NCBI RefSeq assembly: GCF_001684975.1
Contig: NZ_MAYH01000001.1
Span: forward strand, 558,001-622,000
Direction of reading: 5' to 3'
Origin: Chryseobacterium artocarpi
GTDB taxonomy: Bacteria > Bacteroidota > Bacteroidia > Flavobacteriales > Weeksellaceae
DNA: 64,000 bases
The notes under the pieces are model-generated. The model had not been told where the DNA came from. It searched no databases and saw only the letters and a program-made list of their open reading frames with translations. A program made the position numbers and the translations under genes. Shown here one piece after another: positions 41,360 to 50,798 of the stretch (position 1 is its first letter; every line of letters begins with the position of its first letter).

Positions 41360-43762
41360 ATGAAAATATCAAACAACTGGCTGAAGGACTTTGTGACAAC
41401 GGAATTGAAAACTGAAAGAATCGGTGAATTCCTTACAGATATAGGTCTTGAAGTTGAAGGGATAGATAAATTTGAAAGTGTAAGAGGCAGCCTGGAAGGA
41501 ATTGTTGTAGGTAAAGTTTTAACCTGCGAAAAACATCCTAATGCCGATAAACTGAAGAAGACAACAGTAGACGTAGGAAACGGAAAAGTGTTGAACATTG
41601 TTTGCGGAGCTCCTAACGTAGATGCAGGGCAAACTGTACCTGTAGCGGTTGTTGGAACAAAAATCTATGATAAAACAGGAAACTTTTTTGAAATTAAAGA
41701 AGCAAAAATCAGAGGTGAGGTTTCTCAAGGAATGATTTGTGCAGAAGATGAGCTTGGTCTTAGTGAAGATCATGGCGGAATCATGGTTTTGGATGAAACG
41801 AAATATGAAGTAGGAAAAAACTTTGCTGATTATTTTGAATTAACAAACGATGAGGTTTTCGAAATTGGTTTAACGCCAAACAGAACCGATGCAATGTCTC
41901 ACTATGGTGTTGCAAGAGATCTGCATGCTTACCTTTCTACAAATCAACTCAAGTCAAAATTCAATAAAGTAGCTTCTGAAGCTCTAAATAATGAAGGTTC
42001 TCATGATTTCAAACTTGAAATTGAGGATGCTGAACTATGCCCAAGATATATTGGAGCCGTTATTGAAGATGTAAAGGTAGCAGAATCTCCATCTTGGTTA
42101 AAAGACAGATTGAAAGCTATCGGATTAAGCCCAATCAATAATGTAGTAGACATTACAAACTATATTCTTCATGGATACGGACAGCCGCTTCACGCATTTG
42201 ATGCAGATAAAATCGCAGATAAAAAAGTGAAAGTAGGCGTTGTAAAGCCGGGAACGAAATTCACCACTTTAGACGGTGTTGAAAGAACATTGAACGGTAC
42301 TGAAATCATGATTAAAGATGGTCAGGACAATCCAATGTGTATTGCCGGAGTTTTCGGAGGTGCAGATTCAGGAGTTTCTGAAACTACAAAGACTGTATTT
42401 TTAGAAAGTGCTTACTTTAACCCTATTGCGGTAAGAAAAGGGGCGAAACTTCACAACTTAAATACCGATGCATCTTTCAGATTTGAAAGAGGTGTTGATC
42501 CAAATATTACAAGAACAGCAATTACTCACGCCATTAAAATGATCCAGGAAATAGCAGAAGGAAAGTTAGTGGGAGAGTTGTTGGAAGAATATCCTAAGAA
42601 AATTGAGGATAGCTATGTGATTTTAAGATTCTCTAAGATCGAGCAGATTTTAGGAACAAAAATTCACAGAGAAAAAGTAAAAGAGATCTTAAAAGCTTTG
42701 GAAATTCAGGTTTTAAATGAAATTCCTAACGGGTTTGAAATCTCTGTACCCGCTTACAGAGCTGATGTGACAAGAGAAATCGATGTTATCGAAGAGATTT
42801 TAAGAATCTATGGTTACAATAAAATTGATGCTCCGCAGAAGATTTCTTTCACTCCGGTTAAGCTAAGTGCAAACGACCAGGATGAATTGGAAAACAGCTG
42901 GGCAAGAGGTTTACAAAGTCTTGGATTCAATGAGGTAATGAACAATTCATTAACTTCTGTAAAAGATGAAACAGATGCTGTAAAACTTTTAAATCCTTTA
43001 AGTGGTGACCTTGCATTTATGAGAAAGTCTTTATTGGAAGGACTTCTTCAGAATACGGTATATAACATCAACAGAAAAAATCAAGATATTAAATTCTTTG
43101 AATTCGGAAAAATCTACCATAAAAAAGATAAGTACGAAGAAAGAAAACAATTGGCTATCATCGTTTCAGGAAGAGATGTTGCTGAAAACTGGTTACAACC
43201 TAAATCCGCTGTAAGTTTTTATAATCTGAAAGCATATGTTAAGGTATTATTGGAGAGATTAGCTGTTGATTACAAAGAAGTAGCTTTATCTGACGACAGA
43301 TTCTCCGATGCATTAGCTTATGAAGCAGAAGGAAAAACACTAGTAAGAATCGGTAAAGTAGCTCCGGCTCTTTTAAAGGATTTTGATATTGATCAGGATT
43401 GTTTCTATGCAGAAATCGAACTTGAATTTGCTCAGGAATTACGTTCTAAAAACGAATTGAAGTTTAAGGATATTCCTAAATTCAACAAGATCAGAAGGGA
43501 CTTAGCTTTATTGATTGATAAGAGTGTAAATTATCAGGATTTATATCAGACTGCGAAGAAAAATAAATCTCCATTCATTAAGAGTATTAATTTATTCGAC
43601 GTTTATGAAGGGAAAAATTTACCTGAAGGCAAGAAGTCTTACGCGATGAGCTTCGAACTGTTAAACGAAGAGAAAACACTGGAAGAAAAGGAAATTACAG
43701 AAGTAATGGATTCTTTAATCAAATCTTTCCAGAAAGAATTCAACGCAGAATTAAGATCTTAA
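41360..43762 (+). CDS. pheT: Phenylalanyl-tRNA synthetase beta subunit
   Basis: The 800-residue protein shows the full PheT domain order: N-terminal tRNA-binding (EMAP-like) domain (about 40-155; VGKVLTCEKHPNADKLKKTTVDVG), the B3/B4 editing domain (about 205-385), B5 (about 405-475), the catalytic-like core (about 485-685), and the C-terminal anticodon-binding FDX-ACB domain (about 705-798). It forms the alpha2-beta2 enzyme with PheS, which is not in the window. The gene is alone. The 248-base gap before it holds no feature I can support beyond AT-rich sequence. Confidence 0.97.
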   Translation: MKISNNWLKDFVTTELKTERIGEFLTDIGLEVEGIDKFESVRGSLEGIVVGKVLTCEKHPNADKLKKTTVDVGNGKVLNIVCGAPNVDAGQTVPVAVVGTKIYDKTGNFFEIKEAKIRGEVSQGMICAEDELGLSEDHGGIMVLDETKYEVGKNFADYFELTNDEVFEIGLTPNRTDAMSHYGVARDLHAYLSTNQLKSKFNKVASEALNNEGSHDFKLEIEDAELCPRYIGAVIEDVKVAESPSWLKDRLKAIGLSPINNVVDITNYILHGYGQPLHAFDADKIADKKVKVGVVKPGTKFTTLDGVERTLNGTEIMIKDGQDNPMCIAGVFGGADSGVSETTKTVFLESAYFNPIAVRKGAKLHNLNTDASFRFERGVDPNITRTAITHAIKMIQEIAEGKLVGELLEEYPKKIEDSYVILRFSKIEQILGTKIHREKVKEILKALEIQVLNEIPNGFEISVPAYRADVTREIDVIEEILRIYGYNKIDAPQKISFTPVKLSANDQDELENSWARGLQSLGFNEVMNNSLTSVKDETDAVKLLNPLSGDLAFMRKSLLEGLLQNTVYNINRKNQDIKFFEFGKIYHKKDKYEERKQLAIIVSGRDVAENWLQPKSAVSFYNLKAYVKVLLERLAVDYKEVALSDDRFSDALAYEAEGKTLVRIGKVAPALLKDFDIDQDCFYAEIELEFAQELRSKNELKFKDIPKFNKIRRDLALLIDKSVNYQDLYQTAKKNKSPFIKSINLFDVYEGKNLPEGKKSYAMSFELLNEEKTLEEKEITEVMDSLIKSFQKEFNAELRS

Positions 43763-43786
43763 TATAAAAGATTGAAAAATATATAG

Positions 43787-43816
43787 AAACGGACTTTTTT
43801 AAGTCCGTTTTTTTGT
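43787..43816 (+). terminator. Terminator after pheT
   Basis: Perfect 10-bp stem (AAACGGACTT / AAGTCCGTTT), 4-base loop, T tract. Confidence 0.92.
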
Positions 43817-43843
43817 TTAGAAAACCTTACGAGGTATTTTAAT

Positions 43844-44234
43844 TTGGAATTACACAAAGGCGCAAAGAATTATCATGTTAGTTATTTTTTAAACGCAAGT
43901 GAATCAAAGATTCAAAGCAAAGAATACACTTTCAAATAACCTCTCCGTTACAAAATTTATGTGATAAAAATATTTAACCACATAGTTTCATAGGCTTTTA
44001 GAGTTATAATATTTCATCTGTGTTCGTGGCAATTATAGAATAAATTTGCATCATACCATTTTATCGGAGATAAAATCCTTGCGTCTTTTTTTCAATCATT
44101 AAAAATGAATTTGCATCTTAGCGTTTCCCAACTTATTAAAATTATATTTCAAAGTTGAGATTGCGCGCTTTATTCGTAATGAAAGGATTGTGATATTTGT
44201 GCAAGTATTAGTGTCATTTGTGTTTAAAAAGTTC
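43844..44234. repeat. Non-coding composite repeat, tandem copy A
   Basis: The unit begins TTGGAATTACACAAAGGCGC and ends GTGTTTAAAAAG. It is repeated right away as copy B (period about 396 bases) with most positions conserved. Motifs in order: ACAAAGGCGCAAAG, an AAATC/GATTT-type short palindrome, TTTTATC-GGA-GATAAAA (44059-44075), CTTGCGTCTT, and AGCGTTTCCCAACTT. The first and last motifs are inverted relatives. No reading frame of note. Confidence 0.85.
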
Positions 44235-44239
44235 TATAG

Positions 44240-44636
44240 TTGGATTACGCAAAGGCACAAAGAATTATCATGCTAACTGTTTATTAAGGCGCAAGTAAAT
44301 CAAAGATTTACGGCAAGAAATATGCAGTTTTCAAATAACCTTTCCATTACAAGGTTGATGTAATAAAAATATTTAACCACATAGTTTCATAGGCTTTTGA
44401 GTTATAATATTTCATCTGTGTATTCGCGGCAATTATAGAATATATTTGCATCATTCCATTTTATCGGAGATAAAATCCTTGCGTCTTTTTGCCCAATTAT
44501 TGAAAAAATCTTGCGTCTTCGCGTTTCCCAACTTATTAAAATTATATTTCAAAGTTGAGATTGCTGCGTTTCATTCGTAATGAAAGGATTGTGATATTTA
44601 TGAAAATATTAGTGTTATTTGTGTTTAAAAAGAACT
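44240..44636. repeat. Non-coding composite repeat, tandem copy B
   Basis: Second copy of the 43.8-kb unit. Left end ACGCAAAGGCACAAAG and right part CTTGCGTCTTCGCGTTT (about 44510-44527) are near-perfect inverted relatives. It carries TAAATC-AAA-GATTTA and the same TTTTATC-GGA-GATAAAA hairpin (44459-44475). Degenerate relatives occur at 56890-57131 and 58251-58314. Confidence 0.85.
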
Positions 44637-44687
44637 GTTAAAGAATAATAAAATTCACCGCAACCCGTTTAAATAATATAAAATCCG

Positions 44688-44695
44688 TAAATTTG
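44688..44695 (+). promoter_or_regulatory. -7 element of the META lipoprotein gene
   Basis: TAAATTTG matches TAnnTTTG, 21 bases before the start codon. Confidence 0.5.
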
Positions 44696-44716
44696 GATTA
44701 ATTCAAAAAGAAAAAA

Positions 44717-45127
44717 ATGAAAAATCTTTTTTTAAGTATATGTACAGCAGCGGTATTGGCTTCATGTGGATCCATGACCAGCCCATCTGCCTCGAAAGTA
44801 GGAAAGGCTCAGCCGGCTCTTGCCAATACTAAATGGACATTGGCTGACAATGTTAAAGGAAAAGTTCCGACATTGAATATTGAAGGAGAAAAAATTACTG
44901 GAAATGCAGGATGTAATAACTATTTCGGAACAGCTCAAATAGACCCTTCTACAGGTGGCTTTACAGCTGGACAAATGGGATCTACAAAAATGATGTGTAA
45001 TAACATTGGGGTAGAGCAGAACTTTATGGATATGATGGGAAAAGCAAATAAATATGTGATTTCCGGAACCACTTTAGAGCTTTATAAAGACAATCTTTTA
45101 CTATTGAAATTCAATAAATCAGAATAA
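44717..45127 (+). CDS. META domain lipoprotein (HslJ-like)
   Basis: The 136-residue lipoprotein has a lipobox AVLASC (Cys17) and a META domain: LANTKWTLADNV, then ITGNAGCNNYFGTAQID, GSTKMMCNN and a final strand LLLLKFNKSE. E. coli HslJ, the name-giver, is an outer membrane lipoprotein linked to heat shock and novobiocin resistance; the molecular role is unknown. The conserved Cys in GNAGCNNY and MMCNN could be paired. A terminator follows the gene. Confidence 0.9.
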   Translation: MKNLFLSICTAAVLASCGSMTSPSASKVGKAQPALANTKWTLADNVKGKVPTLNIEGEKITGNAGCNNYFGTAQIDPSTGGFTAGQMGSTKMMCNNIGVEQNFMDMMGKANKYVISGTTLELYKDNLLLLKFNKSE

Positions 45128-45132
45128 AAAAC

Positions 45133-45160
45133 AAAAGGAACTCAATTTGAGTTCCTTTTT
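45133..45160 (+). terminator. Terminator after the META gene
   Basis: 12-bp stem (AAAAGGAACTCA / TGAGTTCCTTTT), 3-base loop, T's. On the minus strand it also ends 17 bases past the acidic protein gene. Confidence 0.9.
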
Positions 45161-45176
45161 TATGTTTAGAGTGTTA

Positions 45177-45416
45177 TTAATCTTCCTCTTCTTCGTCGTA
45201 CTTAGCCAACTCTTCATCGCACCATTTGAATGCTGCTTCTACCACCTTTGTAGCTTCGTCTGCCATAGTTTCCTCGTCATCTCCTTCTAAATCGTCTAGC
45301 CACTCAACTTCCTCTTCTTCAACGTTTAAGATGAATCTTGGATATTCAGTGTGTACTACGAATAGATCCTCTGGAAACTCCGAATTATCTGCTAATAAAA
45401 ACTTTGGTAATTTCAT
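45177..45416 (-). CDS. Small acidic protein of unknown function
   Basis: The 79-residue cytoplasmic protein is strongly acidic, with runs such as VEEEEVEWLDDLEGDDEE and a tail YDEEEED. The N-terminal part MKLPKFLLADNSEFPEDLF looks folded. Proteins of this kind are conserved in Chryseobacterium-like genomes as far as I recall, but no function is known. A -7 element TATCTTTG (minus strand, 45441-45448) lies 24 bases before the start. Confidence 0.78.
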   Translation of the reverse strand: MKLPKFLLADNSEFPEDLFVVHTEYPRFILNVEEEEVEWLDDLEGDDEETMADEATKVVEAAFKWCDEELAKYDEEEED

Positions 45417-45454
45417 TTTTTTAATGTTTTAACTTTAAATCAAAGATAATAAAA

Positions 45455-46771
45455 TTATTGATATTTGTTCTTGTCGATCTTAACTTTTTGTAAAACTTTA
45501 TAGCTTGTAAGTGTTGTTTTATGTAAAGTATCCTGTGGCTTGAATGTGAGACTTATCTGAGGATTTACCGTACTTATCAACTCAGCCATCTGTATTTTAT
45601 CCAGATCTTCTTCCTCTACAATATAAAACTTCAATGGAACTTTATCAAGACCTTCTTCTTTTAAATATTTTGTAATCATTTTTCTGTTTTCCAAATAATT
45701 ACCTTTTGATAACCAGGTGAAAAGCATACCGGACATTAAACTTAAAATACCGATTACATAAGCTTTGGTATTAAACAGTTCAAATAGCTTCTTAAAATAA
45801 ACCAACCATATAGGAAAGCTAAAAGGAGCCAATAATCTATAATCCATCGGCGTTATAGAGTAGAAATATTGTATGAAATAAGAGCATACAATCCCGGAAA
45901 CACCTATGAAAATGTTAAAATAGTCACTATCTGAAAGTTTCTGTTTTATAAAAAGGAAAGTCATGAAAAGAATATTCATAAGCCCAATTCCGTAGATTCC
46001 ATAGTTGATAATTCCTCCCGCAGGATTCGCCATATGAATAAAAGGATTAAAAGTGGTACATAATCCTTGAAATAATTCTACCAATAGCTCGGGAGTCGTA
46101 TGAAGTCCCATCTCCAGGAAATGTTGCACATATTCTTTATTAAAATAATCAATGAATAAGAATTTGTACAAAACAATGAAAACCATTCCAATAGCTGCCG
46201 AAATGATAAAGGAAAGTCCATACTTTCTCTTCCAGAAAATAAGTCCGTACAAGCCCGTTCCTCCGATGATAAAAAGAGCGCTGTATCTTATATTATAAAG
46301 CAAAATCAAAGACAGAGAAAGGTAAAAAACAGCTTTCCAGCCTGATAGCTTTCCATTGATAACCAATGATGCAGCGTATAAAAAGAGAAAAACAAAAGGT
46401 AGGATCAATGCCTCACTCATCGTAAAAGCAAAAACAGATAAGAAGCTGAATAAACTGCATAAAACAATAGATTCCCTGAAATAGAATTTCTTTTTCCAGG
46501 CAAATAAAACAATAAAAAGGCAGGCAAGAATACCAATAACTTTACTGCTCCAGAACTCATCAAAACCAAAATAGGTGAAGAATTTTATAGCAGCAGGATA
46601 GCCTAAGGGAGTTGTCGTATTGTCAATGACAGGTAATCCGTGAGCAAATCTCATATATCGGATAGAATCCGGATTTACCCTTCCTTTTTCATTGAGTAAA
46701 AAACGAAAAATGGTCATCACTAAAGTAATGATGACCAATAATATTTGAATGTTTTTTTCTTTAATTTTCAT
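45455..46771 (-). CDS. Polytopic membrane protein (GT-C-like), unknown function
   Basis: The 438-residue protein has ten or more membrane helices across residues 5-365 and a soluble C-terminal domain of about 70 residues. The first loop carries NPDSIRYMRFAHGLP, the place where GT-C glycosyltransferases such as ArnT-like proteins have catalytic Asp residues, and TTPLGYPAAIKF. This hints at lipid-linked sugar transfer but no family match is firm. ATG 46771 is used. Nothing in the neighbouring genes points to a glycan pathway. Confidence 0.7.
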   Translation of the reverse strand: MKIKEKNIQILLVIITLVMTIFRFLLNEKGRVNPDSIRYMRFAHGLPVIDNTTTPLGYPAAIKFFTYFGFDEFWSSKVIGILACLFIVLFAWKKKFYFRESIVLCSLFSFLSVFAFTMSEALILPFVFLFLYAASLVINGKLSGWKAVFYLSLSLILLYNIRYSALFIIGGTGLYGLIFWKRKYGLSFIISAAIGMVFIVLYKFLFIDYFNKEYVQHFLEMGLHTTPELLVELFQGLCTTFNPFIHMANPAGGIINYGIYGIGLMNILFMTFLFIKQKLSDSDYFNIFIGVSGIVCSYFIQYFYSITPMDYRLLAPFSFPIWLVYFKKLFELFNTKAYVIGILSLMSGMLFTWLSKGNYLENRKMITKYLKEEGLDKVPLKFYIVEEEDLDKIQMAELISTVNPQISLTFKPQDTLHKTTLTSYKVLQKVKIDKNKYQ

Positions 46772-46852
46772 CAAAGTTATAGTTATTAAGTATCAATAAA
46801 GGTTGAGAACCCAAATTTAGGACTTATAACCCACAACTCATAATCTGACGAA

Positions 46853-47746
46853 TTATTTCAAAAACATTTTTGATACTTTTTCAGCTTTTTTGCTTTCAGA
46901 ATAGTCGTAGAAACCTTCTCCTGATTTTACTCCCAGTTTTCCTGCAGTTACCATATTTACCAATAGCGGGTTTGGAGCATACTTAGGATTTTTGAAACCG
47001 TCGTACATTACATTAAGAATAGCAAGACATACATCAAGACCAATGAAGTCAGCCAATTGAAGTGGTCCCATTGGATGAGCCATACCTAATTTCATTACCG
47101 TATCAATTTCCTCTACACCAGCAACTCCATTGTAAAGCGTTTCGATAGATTCATTGATCATCGGCATTAAGATTCTGTTTGCAACGAAACCTGGGTAATC
47201 GTTCACTTCCACAGGAACTTTACCTAAAGTCTTACTCATTTCGTAAATAGAATCAAAAGTTTCCTTAGAAGTAGAATATCCTTTGATGATTTCTACAAGC
47301 TTCATGATGGGAACCGGGTTCATAAAATGCATTCCGATTACTTTATCAGCTCTTTTTGTAGCTGCAGCAATTTTAGTAATGGAAATAGAAGAAGTATTGG
47401 TTGCAAGAATACATCCGGCAGGTGCCAACTCGTCCATCTGACCGAAGATCTTTAATTTAAGATCAAGATTCTCAGTCGCAGCTTCTACAATCAGGTCAGC
47501 AGCTCCTACAGCATCATTAAGAGCTGTGAAAGTCGTAATATTTCCTAATGTTTCCGCTTTTTGTTCCTCTGTAAGATTTCCTTTTGCAATGATTCTGTCA
47601 AGGTTCGTAGTAATGGTTTTCAATCCTCTGTCCAAAGCTTCCTGAGACACATCTACAAGATTTACTTTGAAACCGCTTTGTGCGAAAGTGTGCGCAATAC
47701 CATTTCCCATGGTTCCAGCTCCGATAACTACAATGTTTTTGATCAT
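46853..47746 (-). CDS. 3-hydroxybutyryl-CoA dehydrogenase
   Basis: The 297-residue enzyme has the Rossmann motif VVIGAGTMGNGIAHTFA (residues 6-22), the acid after the second strand (LVDVS), ATNTSSISITKIA, and the family signature GMHFMNPVPIMKLVEII with the catalytic His, plus the C-terminal helical domain DYPGFVANRILMPMINESI. It oxidises 3-hydroxyacyl-CoA or reduces acetoacetyl-CoA with NAD(P), in fatty acid, phenylacetate or butanoate metabolism. The length fits the short single-domain form (Hbd/PaaH). No partner thiolase or crotonase is nearby. Confidence 0.93.
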   Translation of the reverse strand: MIKNIVVIGAGTMGNGIAHTFAQSGFKVNLVDVSQEALDRGLKTITTNLDRIIAKGNLTEEQKAETLGNITTFTALNDAVGAADLIVEAATENLDLKLKIFGQMDELAPAGCILATNTSSISITKIAAATKRADKVIGMHFMNPVPIMKLVEIIKGYSTSKETFDSIYEMSKTLGKVPVEVNDYPGFVANRILMPMINESIETLYNGVAGVEEIDTVMKLGMAHPMGPLQLADFIGLDVCLAILNVMYDGFKNPKYAPNPLLVNMVTAGKLGVKSGEGFYDYSESKKAEKVSKMFLK

Positions 47747-47753
47747 TTTTCCT

Positions 47754-48164
47754 TTATTTTTTATAGATAGTTAAATTTTTTGCGTTGACAAGATCCTGTT
47801 GATGAGCAATATCCGCAGAATCAAAATGTAACATACCGTTGCTTTCCTGTTTCCTGCCATTGTTTTGGTTGGAAACAGCAGCATTCAGTCCTCGTATCAA
47901 ACGACTTCTTTGATTGATCGAAAGAAAATCTGTTCCTACATATATATTGAATTCACCTTCTTTTCCCAGCCCTTTTTGCATTAAAATTTCCAGACTTCTG
48001 ATCTGATTTTTCCTTTTAAACTCTTTAAGATAACTGATGACAGGTTTTTCAGAGGCAGGACCACAACATACACTTGCATAGCTGATCTTTAAATAGTTTT
48101 GATTCTTCTGTGAAAAGAAGAGTGCGAAGCAAAATAAAGCCCCAGCTGATAGTACTTTTTTCAT
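47754..48164 (-). CDS. Secreted protein of unknown function
   Basis: The 136-residue protein starts with a signal peptide (MKKVLSAGALFCFALFFSQ). The mature part has a vicinal Cys pair in YASVCCGPASEKPVISYLKEF and a basic helical region. The last segment, HFDSADIAHQQDLVNAKNL, resembles a small alpha/beta fold. I do not recognise a family. It is 7 bases upstream of the dehydrogenase gene on the same strand, so the two are likely co-transcribed, an odd pairing of a secreted protein with a CoA-dependent enzyme. Confidence 0.68.
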   Translation of the reverse strand: MKKVLSAGALFCFALFFSQKNQNYLKISYASVCCGPASEKPVISYLKEFKRKNQIRSLEILMQKGLGKEGEFNIYVGTDFLSINQRSRLIRGLNAAVSNQNNGRKQESNGMLHFDSADIAHQQDLVNAKNLTIYKK

Positions 48165-48404
48165 ATTGACAAATACAAAGAACCGATACAATTCTCCGCG
48201 CTAAAATTAAGCTTAATATTTTATTTATTAAAATAATCCCAGACTGTCTTCGAAATATCTGAAAATATTTTGCAGTTTATGGTTTTAGATGTTATGTAAT
48301 TATTTGTAAATTAGGTATTTGTGCGATGCTTGCTATTGGGCAAAGTGATGATTCCTGTACCATTTTTTGTAATCGTAAGAATATTGTTAAGTGTATTCCC
48401 AAAA

Positions 48405-50135
48405 CTACTTTATCTCAAAATAATTCAGGTTCACTCCGTCATTTTCAAAAATAATTCTGATTTTATTTTCTCCTTTCTGAAGATTAATATTCTTTGCAGA
48501 AACGGTTTTCCAATTTTCATTTCCTCCTGTAGAAGGTAGAGAAACTGTCGCTAAGTTTTTCCCTGAAGCTGTTTCAATTCTTATTTTTGAATCTTTAGAT
48601 GAAGAATATCTGATATCAAAACTATAATTCTTAGCTGATTTTGTGGTAAAAGTATACTGAAGCCATTCGCCAGATTCAGTTTTTCCAACATAATATTGAT
48701 TGGTTACCTTATCATTACATTGATAAATATCTACACCATCGTTTCTCATCTGTTGTCCGGAATTCCATTCAGACCTTTTTGCAGGGTCACTTACCCAAAG
48801 ATTAATGAAATCCTTATCCTGATATGCAGAACCTATTCTTCCAAGATCATACTCTGTTGCAAATATTTTCCCGGGGATCTGATGATTTTTAAATGGTTTT
48901 GTAGAACCATCCGTCACCTGTCTGAACATGGCATCAATAACATCATTTTTAATTTCTACATTATTGAATTTATAATGATCAGCAATTTGCATCAAAGCTT
49001 TAGTGGCATATTCTTTCGACGGTTTTTCACCTCCGTTTTTCCAATATTCCAGAAGTTTTTCATATTCTGGTGTGGTTTTTACATTGGTGATTCCAGCTAT
49101 ATTATCGATCTTTTTCATCGGCCAGAATGCGTAGCCAATATTATGTTGATCCAAAAGTTGTATCAGTTCTGTAAACCAGACGTTGGAGTTTTCTCCGGTT
49201 TCACCAAGCCAGATGGGCATATTATACTTTTCCCTAAGGTCCAGTGCTGCCTTTATCGTTGGTTCATCATTATAGTTCCAGTATTTATGAAAGCTGAACG
49301 CCATATTGTTGTCCCAGATAGGAATTAATCCATTATAATTATTTCCCCATCCGTTTCCTTCAATGAAAATAATATGTTTTTGATCCACTTCACGGATTGC
49401 TGCTGTGATATCCTTCTGCAATTTCCAAAGAGGAGCATTAGACATTTCATCTGTTCCGTTTGGATTCTTCCCTGTAAAATTGATATTCGGTTCATTGATG
49501 AGGTCATAACCACCGATCCAAGGGCTGTCTTTATAACGTTCCGCTAGTTTTTTCCATAGAGCAATCGTTTTTTTCTGATTTTCTTCGTTTTCCCAAAGTG
49601 ATGGTTTGGATTTATCATTATCAGAAATATTGACATCATTTCCCTGACCTCCAGGAGCCGCATGCAGATCAAGAATCAGATATATTTTATTATCAGCACA
49701 CCATTGAAGAAGGTCATCTGTCATTTTAAAGCCTTCTTCCAGCCATGTATTTTTACCCTTTGTTGGCTCTTTTTCAATGGGAAGTGTATACAGGTTATAA
49801 TGCATCGGAAGCCTTATAGAATTGAAGCCTGCTTTTGCCAGAAAGTCAATATCCTGTTTAGTAATACCATTTTTCAGATAAGCTTTATAAAAGTTATTCA
49901 TTCCGTCTTCTCCAATCAGTTCAGCAATCTTTTCCTTGATTTTGTATTGTGGTCCGGCAAAATCAGCTGTTTTCAGCATATATCCTTCCTGAAGCATCCA
50001 TCCTCCTAAGCCAAGACCTCTTAACTGAACATTTTCACCTCTATCATTAACGATTTTCTTTCCAGAAGTCTTTAATAATTGTGATGTCCCAAATTGAGAC
50101 AATAATAAAGCGGATAATAGAATGACTCTTTTCAT
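48405..50135 (-). CDS. GH5 family glucanase with C-terminal CBM6
   Basis: The 576-residue secreted enzyme has a signal peptide (cleavage near residue 19), a GH5 barrel (about 30-370) with acid/base Glu215 in LINEPN and nucleophile Glu312 in LGETGEN, and HKYWNYND between them, a linker region, and a CBM6-type jelly roll (about 422-576; WLQYTFTTKSAKNYSFDIRYSS). GH5 enzymes cleave beta-1,4- or beta-1,3-glucans or mannans; substrate is not deducible. It lies outside the SusC/D locus and in no obvious operon. Confidence 0.9.
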   Translation of the reverse strand: MKRVILLSALLLSQFGTSQLLKTSGKKIVNDRGENVQLRGLGLGGWMLQEGYMLKTADFAGPQYKIKEKIAELIGEDGMNNFYKAYLKNGITKQDIDFLAKAGFNSIRLPMHYNLYTLPIEKEPTKGKNTWLEEGFKMTDDLLQWCADNKIYLILDLHAAPGGQGNDVNISDNDKSKPSLWENEENQKKTIALWKKLAERYKDSPWIGGYDLINEPNINFTGKNPNGTDEMSNAPLWKLQKDITAAIREVDQKHIIFIEGNGWGNNYNGLIPIWDNNMAFSFHKYWNYNDEPTIKAALDLREKYNMPIWLGETGENSNVWFTELIQLLDQHNIGYAFWPMKKIDNIAGITNVKTTPEYEKLLEYWKNGGEKPSKEYATKALMQIADHYKFNNVEIKNDVIDAMFRQVTDGSTKPFKNHQIPGKIFATEYDLGRIGSAYQDKDFINLWVSDPAKRSEWNSGQQMRNDGVDIYQCNDKVTNQYYVGKTESGEWLQYTFTTKSAKNYSFDIRYSSSKDSKIRIETASGKNLATVSLPSTGGNENWKTVSAKNINLQKGENKIRIIFENDGVNLNYFEIK

Positions 50136-50178
50136 AATTATTTTGATTTTAAATAGTAAAGGGGAATTTTTTTAGAGT

Positions 50179-50798
50179 TTAATTATAATGGATAGTAACG
50201 TCATAATAAGAGTCTACATTCAGACTGCTTATTTTGCCGGGAATCCATTGCGTATGTAAAACAAATTCTTTCAATTGTTTATTGAATTGTTTTTCAAATA
50301 TATTGTTTTTTTTGTTTTGAAATTCGCTTTCTATTGATAAATCTTTAATTTTTCCGTCTTTAGTAAGAATGAAATTCGCTGAAGTGAAAGAATAATACTT
50401 TTCGTTTTTCCTGATATATTCTTTGAGGAGTAGGATATTTTGATAAATAATCGTCCTGCATCTTATCAAACTGATTATTTATTGTTGAATTGGGATATTT
50501 GGAAAATTCATCACAGTATTCAAAAGAAAAAACTTCTTCCGGATGACTTTTAATGAAAGTCTGTTTTGCGATGTATCGTAAAGAATCAATAAATTTTTTG
50601 CCAAACTTTTTTTCAATAAGCCTGTTCATCTCAATCTCCTCACAATTTTCATATTGATCATTTGGAAATCTGACACAAACTATTAGGAAGCATCTTGTTT
50701 TTTATTAAACTCACAATCTATCTCGTAACCATTTTTTTCTGATTACAAGATAGCATTGTGAGGACTGCGAATGATAGTATTGCAGTCTTTATTTTCAT
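50179..50798 (-). pseudogene. Frameshifted lipoprotein gene (TonB-C-like C-terminus)
   Basis: Read on the minus strand, ATG 50798 opens a good lipoprotein signal MKIKTAILSFAVLTMLSC, then the frame breaks in an A-run near 50724-50730, again in the A-run near 50698-50703, and once more in the A-run near 50400-50404. Joining the frames gives one protein of about 205 residues that ends with a TonB-C-like region (NFILTKDGKIKDLSIES ... FVLHTQWIPGK). It begins immediately after the stop codon of the oxidoreductase gene. It is either a recent pseudogene or hit by homopolymer sequencing errors. Confidence 0.75.

Noticed and set aside
43844-44636. CRISPR-like array.
   Set aside because: Only two long units with no short repeats and spacers, and no cas genes.
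48696-49328. Long frame of 210 codons antisense to the GH5 gene.
   Set aside because: It mirrors a well-supported enzyme with catalytic motifs and shows no recognisable domain of its own.
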